Shown in pieces: positions 61,582-64,000 of a stretch of DNA of 64,000 nt (the first letter of the stretch is position 1; each line of letters begins with the position of its first letter). Source of the DNA: Microvelia longipes (lineage: Eukaryota > Arthropoda > Insecta > Hemiptera > Veliidae); assembly GCA_018340805.1 (NCBI GenBank), contig JACMZG010001911.1, positions 33,454,533 through 33,518,532 on the forward strand, read 5' to 3'. The notes beneath the pieces were generated by a model. It made no database searches. It saw only the letters and a program-made list of their open reading frames with translations, and was not told the DNA's origin. A program made the translations under genes and the position numbers.

Positions 61582-61712
61582 TATTTGAAACCACTTAGTA
61601 GATATTTAAGCACCTGAAACGGATAATTCAGGATAAATCCCGGATTCGGTTTTTTTGCAATCAATGTTTTCCTTTATAACTCCTGTATAAATGAGGAAAA
61701 GTAAAAATGGTT
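61582..61712 (+). repeat. dispersed repeat E, copy E5 (terminal fragment)
   Basis: Contains only the conserved end: accactt...cacctgaaacggataattcagg, cccggattcgg and aaatgaggaaaagtaaaaatgg. Confidence 0.65.
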
Positions 61713-62639
61713 TAAAAAATTTCTAGCGAAATAAGTGGTTTCTATTAACTTTATAATTTACCAATTTCTCTATTTATCTAAGATTTATTATAAGTTTTAA
61801 AACCTCTTAAGACGTTCCGATGATCACTTGAGTCCTTCTTATAGACCACTAGTGGTCCTGAAACCACCGTTATATAAATGTAATAGATATACCATTTTAA
61901 AATTGATAGTATTTTAAATAAATAATTGTTTTTCTCCTCACAGCTGTGTTATTTAAAACAATTATTTCATTTTCTTTAAGACTGTGAGACTTCTAAATTT
62001 AACTTAAGTGGAATCAATTTCCTTCGTTTTAAGAGGATTTTGCTCTTAATTTTTTTTATTTACGTTTAAGATCTAAAAAGTATTTATTTTTTATTCTCTT
62101 GAATTTTATAACTAAAGGAAATTTAGTTTAAAGCTCGAAGATTGTAATAGAAGCTCCCTTTCCTTGATGCTCCTAGAAACCTACAAGCCAAAATTCATTT
62201 TGATTAATTTAACCTGATTTTCGGTACTAAAGCTAAAGGCACAAAGGGAAAAGGGGTTCTATGAGTAAGGTTTACGAGAAGGGGTTTAGAGGCTCGCCTA
62301 AAGGAGAAGCCGCCTATTACTACTAGGCCCTCAAGTTAATAATTTAATTTCTGCGTCGGTAGACTTTGCCCGAGAAAAGCTTTCTATGTAGCCCTCTTTG
62401 GTTTGTTACAATAAAAACTTGTTTGGCCGACTCAGGGTGACTTTAAACCTCTTTACAACAATAACAAACTGACCTAAAAGTTTCAGTCCTTAGTGAATGA
62501 TCATCAAAAATAGAAAATATTTAATTAGATTACTTTTATATCCTAAACTTTGTTTTATTTATTGTTTTAAAGTAATTTATAATTTAATTTTAGCTAGACA
62601 AAACGCTATTATTTTATACTTTAAAAGCCAATGCGTATG
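61713..62639. other. non-coding, nothing recognised
   Basis: No exon or repeat family recognised. Confidence 0.35.
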
Positions 62640-62762
62640 TATTGTATTATAGCCCACGGATTTAATCAGTTGACAACGTGAGAAATAATGCGGAGGCCAT
62701 GAAGTTAGTACTAAAGATTAAACCACGCCCACAATTTCATATCGGATCAACCTCATAGGTTT
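62640..62762 (+). repeat. dispersed repeat R3/R5 segment
   Basis: Matches the reverse complement of 52470-52612 (aatcagttgacaacgtgag, aaaccacgcccacaatttca, tcggatcaacctca). Confidence 0.65.
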
Positions 62763-62949
62763 TTCAAAAATATTTTCCCACGCTGTGAATAGACAGCTGG
62801 ACTTCAGCTCATAGTTGGCAATTCTTTCTAAGAAAGAACAAAAGAAAACGAAGAAACCCAAGAAGAACAGAGAAGAACAGTTGTGATAGAATTCATTTTC
62901 TAAACAAAAGATTTTCCCCATGTATTAGCATAGGACAAATTTTTTAGGA

Positions 62950-63300
62950 GGTGTTTTTTAATATAATTTATTGTATTTAAACTCTTGAAATGTTATGAAA
63001 TCGAAAGTTGGACATCTATATTTACGTTAGGAAAGAAAACAAGTGTGGTTTGTTCGATTTTTCCGAATAAAATACGGTAGTGAAATGTGACCTTTTTTTG
63101 TGCATTTTGGACTCTCCGTTTTTTGACTTTTTAATATAATTCATATTATTTTAACTCTTGGAATGTTCTGAAATCGAAAGTTGGACATCTATATTATCGA
63201 AAAGAAACAAAATGAGTGAGGTTTAGTAGATTTTTCTGAAATAAATACGGTAGTAAAATCTAATGTTTGTTTACATTTTGCACTCGTTTGTTTCTGGTGT
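62950..63300. repeat. 173-bp tandem duplication (two diverged units)
   Basis: tcgaaagttggacatctata occurs at 63001 and 63174. The flanking ttaatataatt...actcttg and aaatacggtagt runs are also repeated with the same offset. Confidence 0.8.
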
Positions 63301-63675
63301 TTTTGTACTATTTTTGACTTCTTATTAAGATAATATCGTATATTATTGGTTTCAACGACAAAGGTAATTCGTTTATACTGAAAGAAGTTATGTATATCAG
63401 CATTTGTGGTATGGAATATTAGTAACTTTGTAGATAAGTTGCTCGAGTCACTTCTGTACATTGATGCCGTGCATAATTTAAGTGAAATGTCAACATCTTC
63501 TATTCATTGTATAATCTAGAAGACGTGCATGCTAGATTTTTGTTAATTAATAAAGGATGCATGGAGACATTGGCACAAGTTGAATCAACTTCATGCATAA
63601 ATAATTACTGTTGTAAGATGTCAATGTCATTTACTCAATTTATGTTAAAACCAAATAATCTGTCAATATATAACT

Positions 63676-64000
63676 GTGCAAGAGACACCTAGGAAATATA
63701 ACAAGCAAAATGCAATACTACACCTGGGATTTGTTCCATCATTCGACATTTGTCTTCATTGATGGCTCTAAATAACGTCATGCCTCAAGTTTCGTCACGT
63801 TTAACTTATCAGGGTGCCGACGGAGCCTGAACTCACTGTAACCTTTGATTAAAATTCCAAAAATATAATGTGAAGTATTTACTAGAGATGAGCGGTGCTC
63901 TCTTACCACCATCATGCTTGGTAAGCAAAACATGTATCATTTGATACTACCGAGTTTTGAAAAACATGAATACTCCCACAATAACTGATCGAGAGACACC
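63676..64000 (-). repeat. satellite S, copy S5, running off the window end
   Basis: One full monomer: gagacacc starts at 63682 and recurs at 63993, a 311-bp period, so a second monomer begins at the edge. The hammerhead region (about 63784-63825) is mutated (CTGATAA, broken stem III). Confidence 0.85.

Overview
The window looks like part of an AT-rich, repeat-laden arthropod genome, most probably an insect. Three in-phase exons of a beaten-path (Beat) type immunoglobulin gene lie on the + strand, and the mobile elements (BEL/Pao, Penelope-like, Jockey-like LINEs, hAT- and mariner-like MITEs) are typical of insects. Long (AT)n, (AC)n and (CATA)n microsatellites are common. I cannot name the species. 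There is no sign of prokaryotic gene organisation, and no tRNA or rRNA gene.

Host gene. Exons at 18593-18728, 29422-29555 and 43483-43720 have canonical AG/GT borders. Their phases agree (18728 ends in phase 1 and 29422 opens with the two missing bases; 29555 and 43483 meet in phase 0). They encode the end of a first Ig domain, the start of a second Ig domain, and the Beat C-terminal Ig region. The introns are about 10.7 and 13.9 kb. Exons for the signal peptide, the first half of Ig1 and the C-terminus were not found and probably lie outside, so nearly everything else is intronic or flanking sequence.

Layout. 1-6.5 kb: a hAT-type MITE with an 8-bp target duplication, then a triple nest in which a solo LTR sits inside the 5' LTR of an internally deleted BEL/Pao element, itself inserted in an older repeat. 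8-18 kb: dispersed repeats, microsatellites and hairpins. 21-28 kb: a 5S-rRNA-derived repeat copy, then a fold-back element with arms of about 0.7 kb and a 26-bp minisatellite core, split by a decayed Penelope-like element. 31-36.6 kb: two LINE 3' ends. 38.2 kb: a 42-bp minisatellite that stays open as 14-residue repeats. 40.8-42.5 kb: Ty3/gypsy remains. 49.6-51.2 kb: two adjacent palindromes. 54-64 kb: a minisatellite, a mariner-like MITE and more dispersed repeats.

Most interesting signal. A satellite-like repeat with a period of about 311-315 bp occurs at four loci (about 11.8, 49.7-50.3, 60.0 and 63.7-64.0 kb). It carries a motif with all the conserved core positions of a hammerhead ribozyme: a GUC cleavage triplet, CUGAUGA, a 4-bp stem II, GAAA and a 6-bp stem III. 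Its stem I is only the self-complementary GGCGCC, which suggests a dimeric hammerhead in tandem transcripts, similar to retrozymes and other ribozyme-bearing satellites. All assignments are by eye, without database searches.
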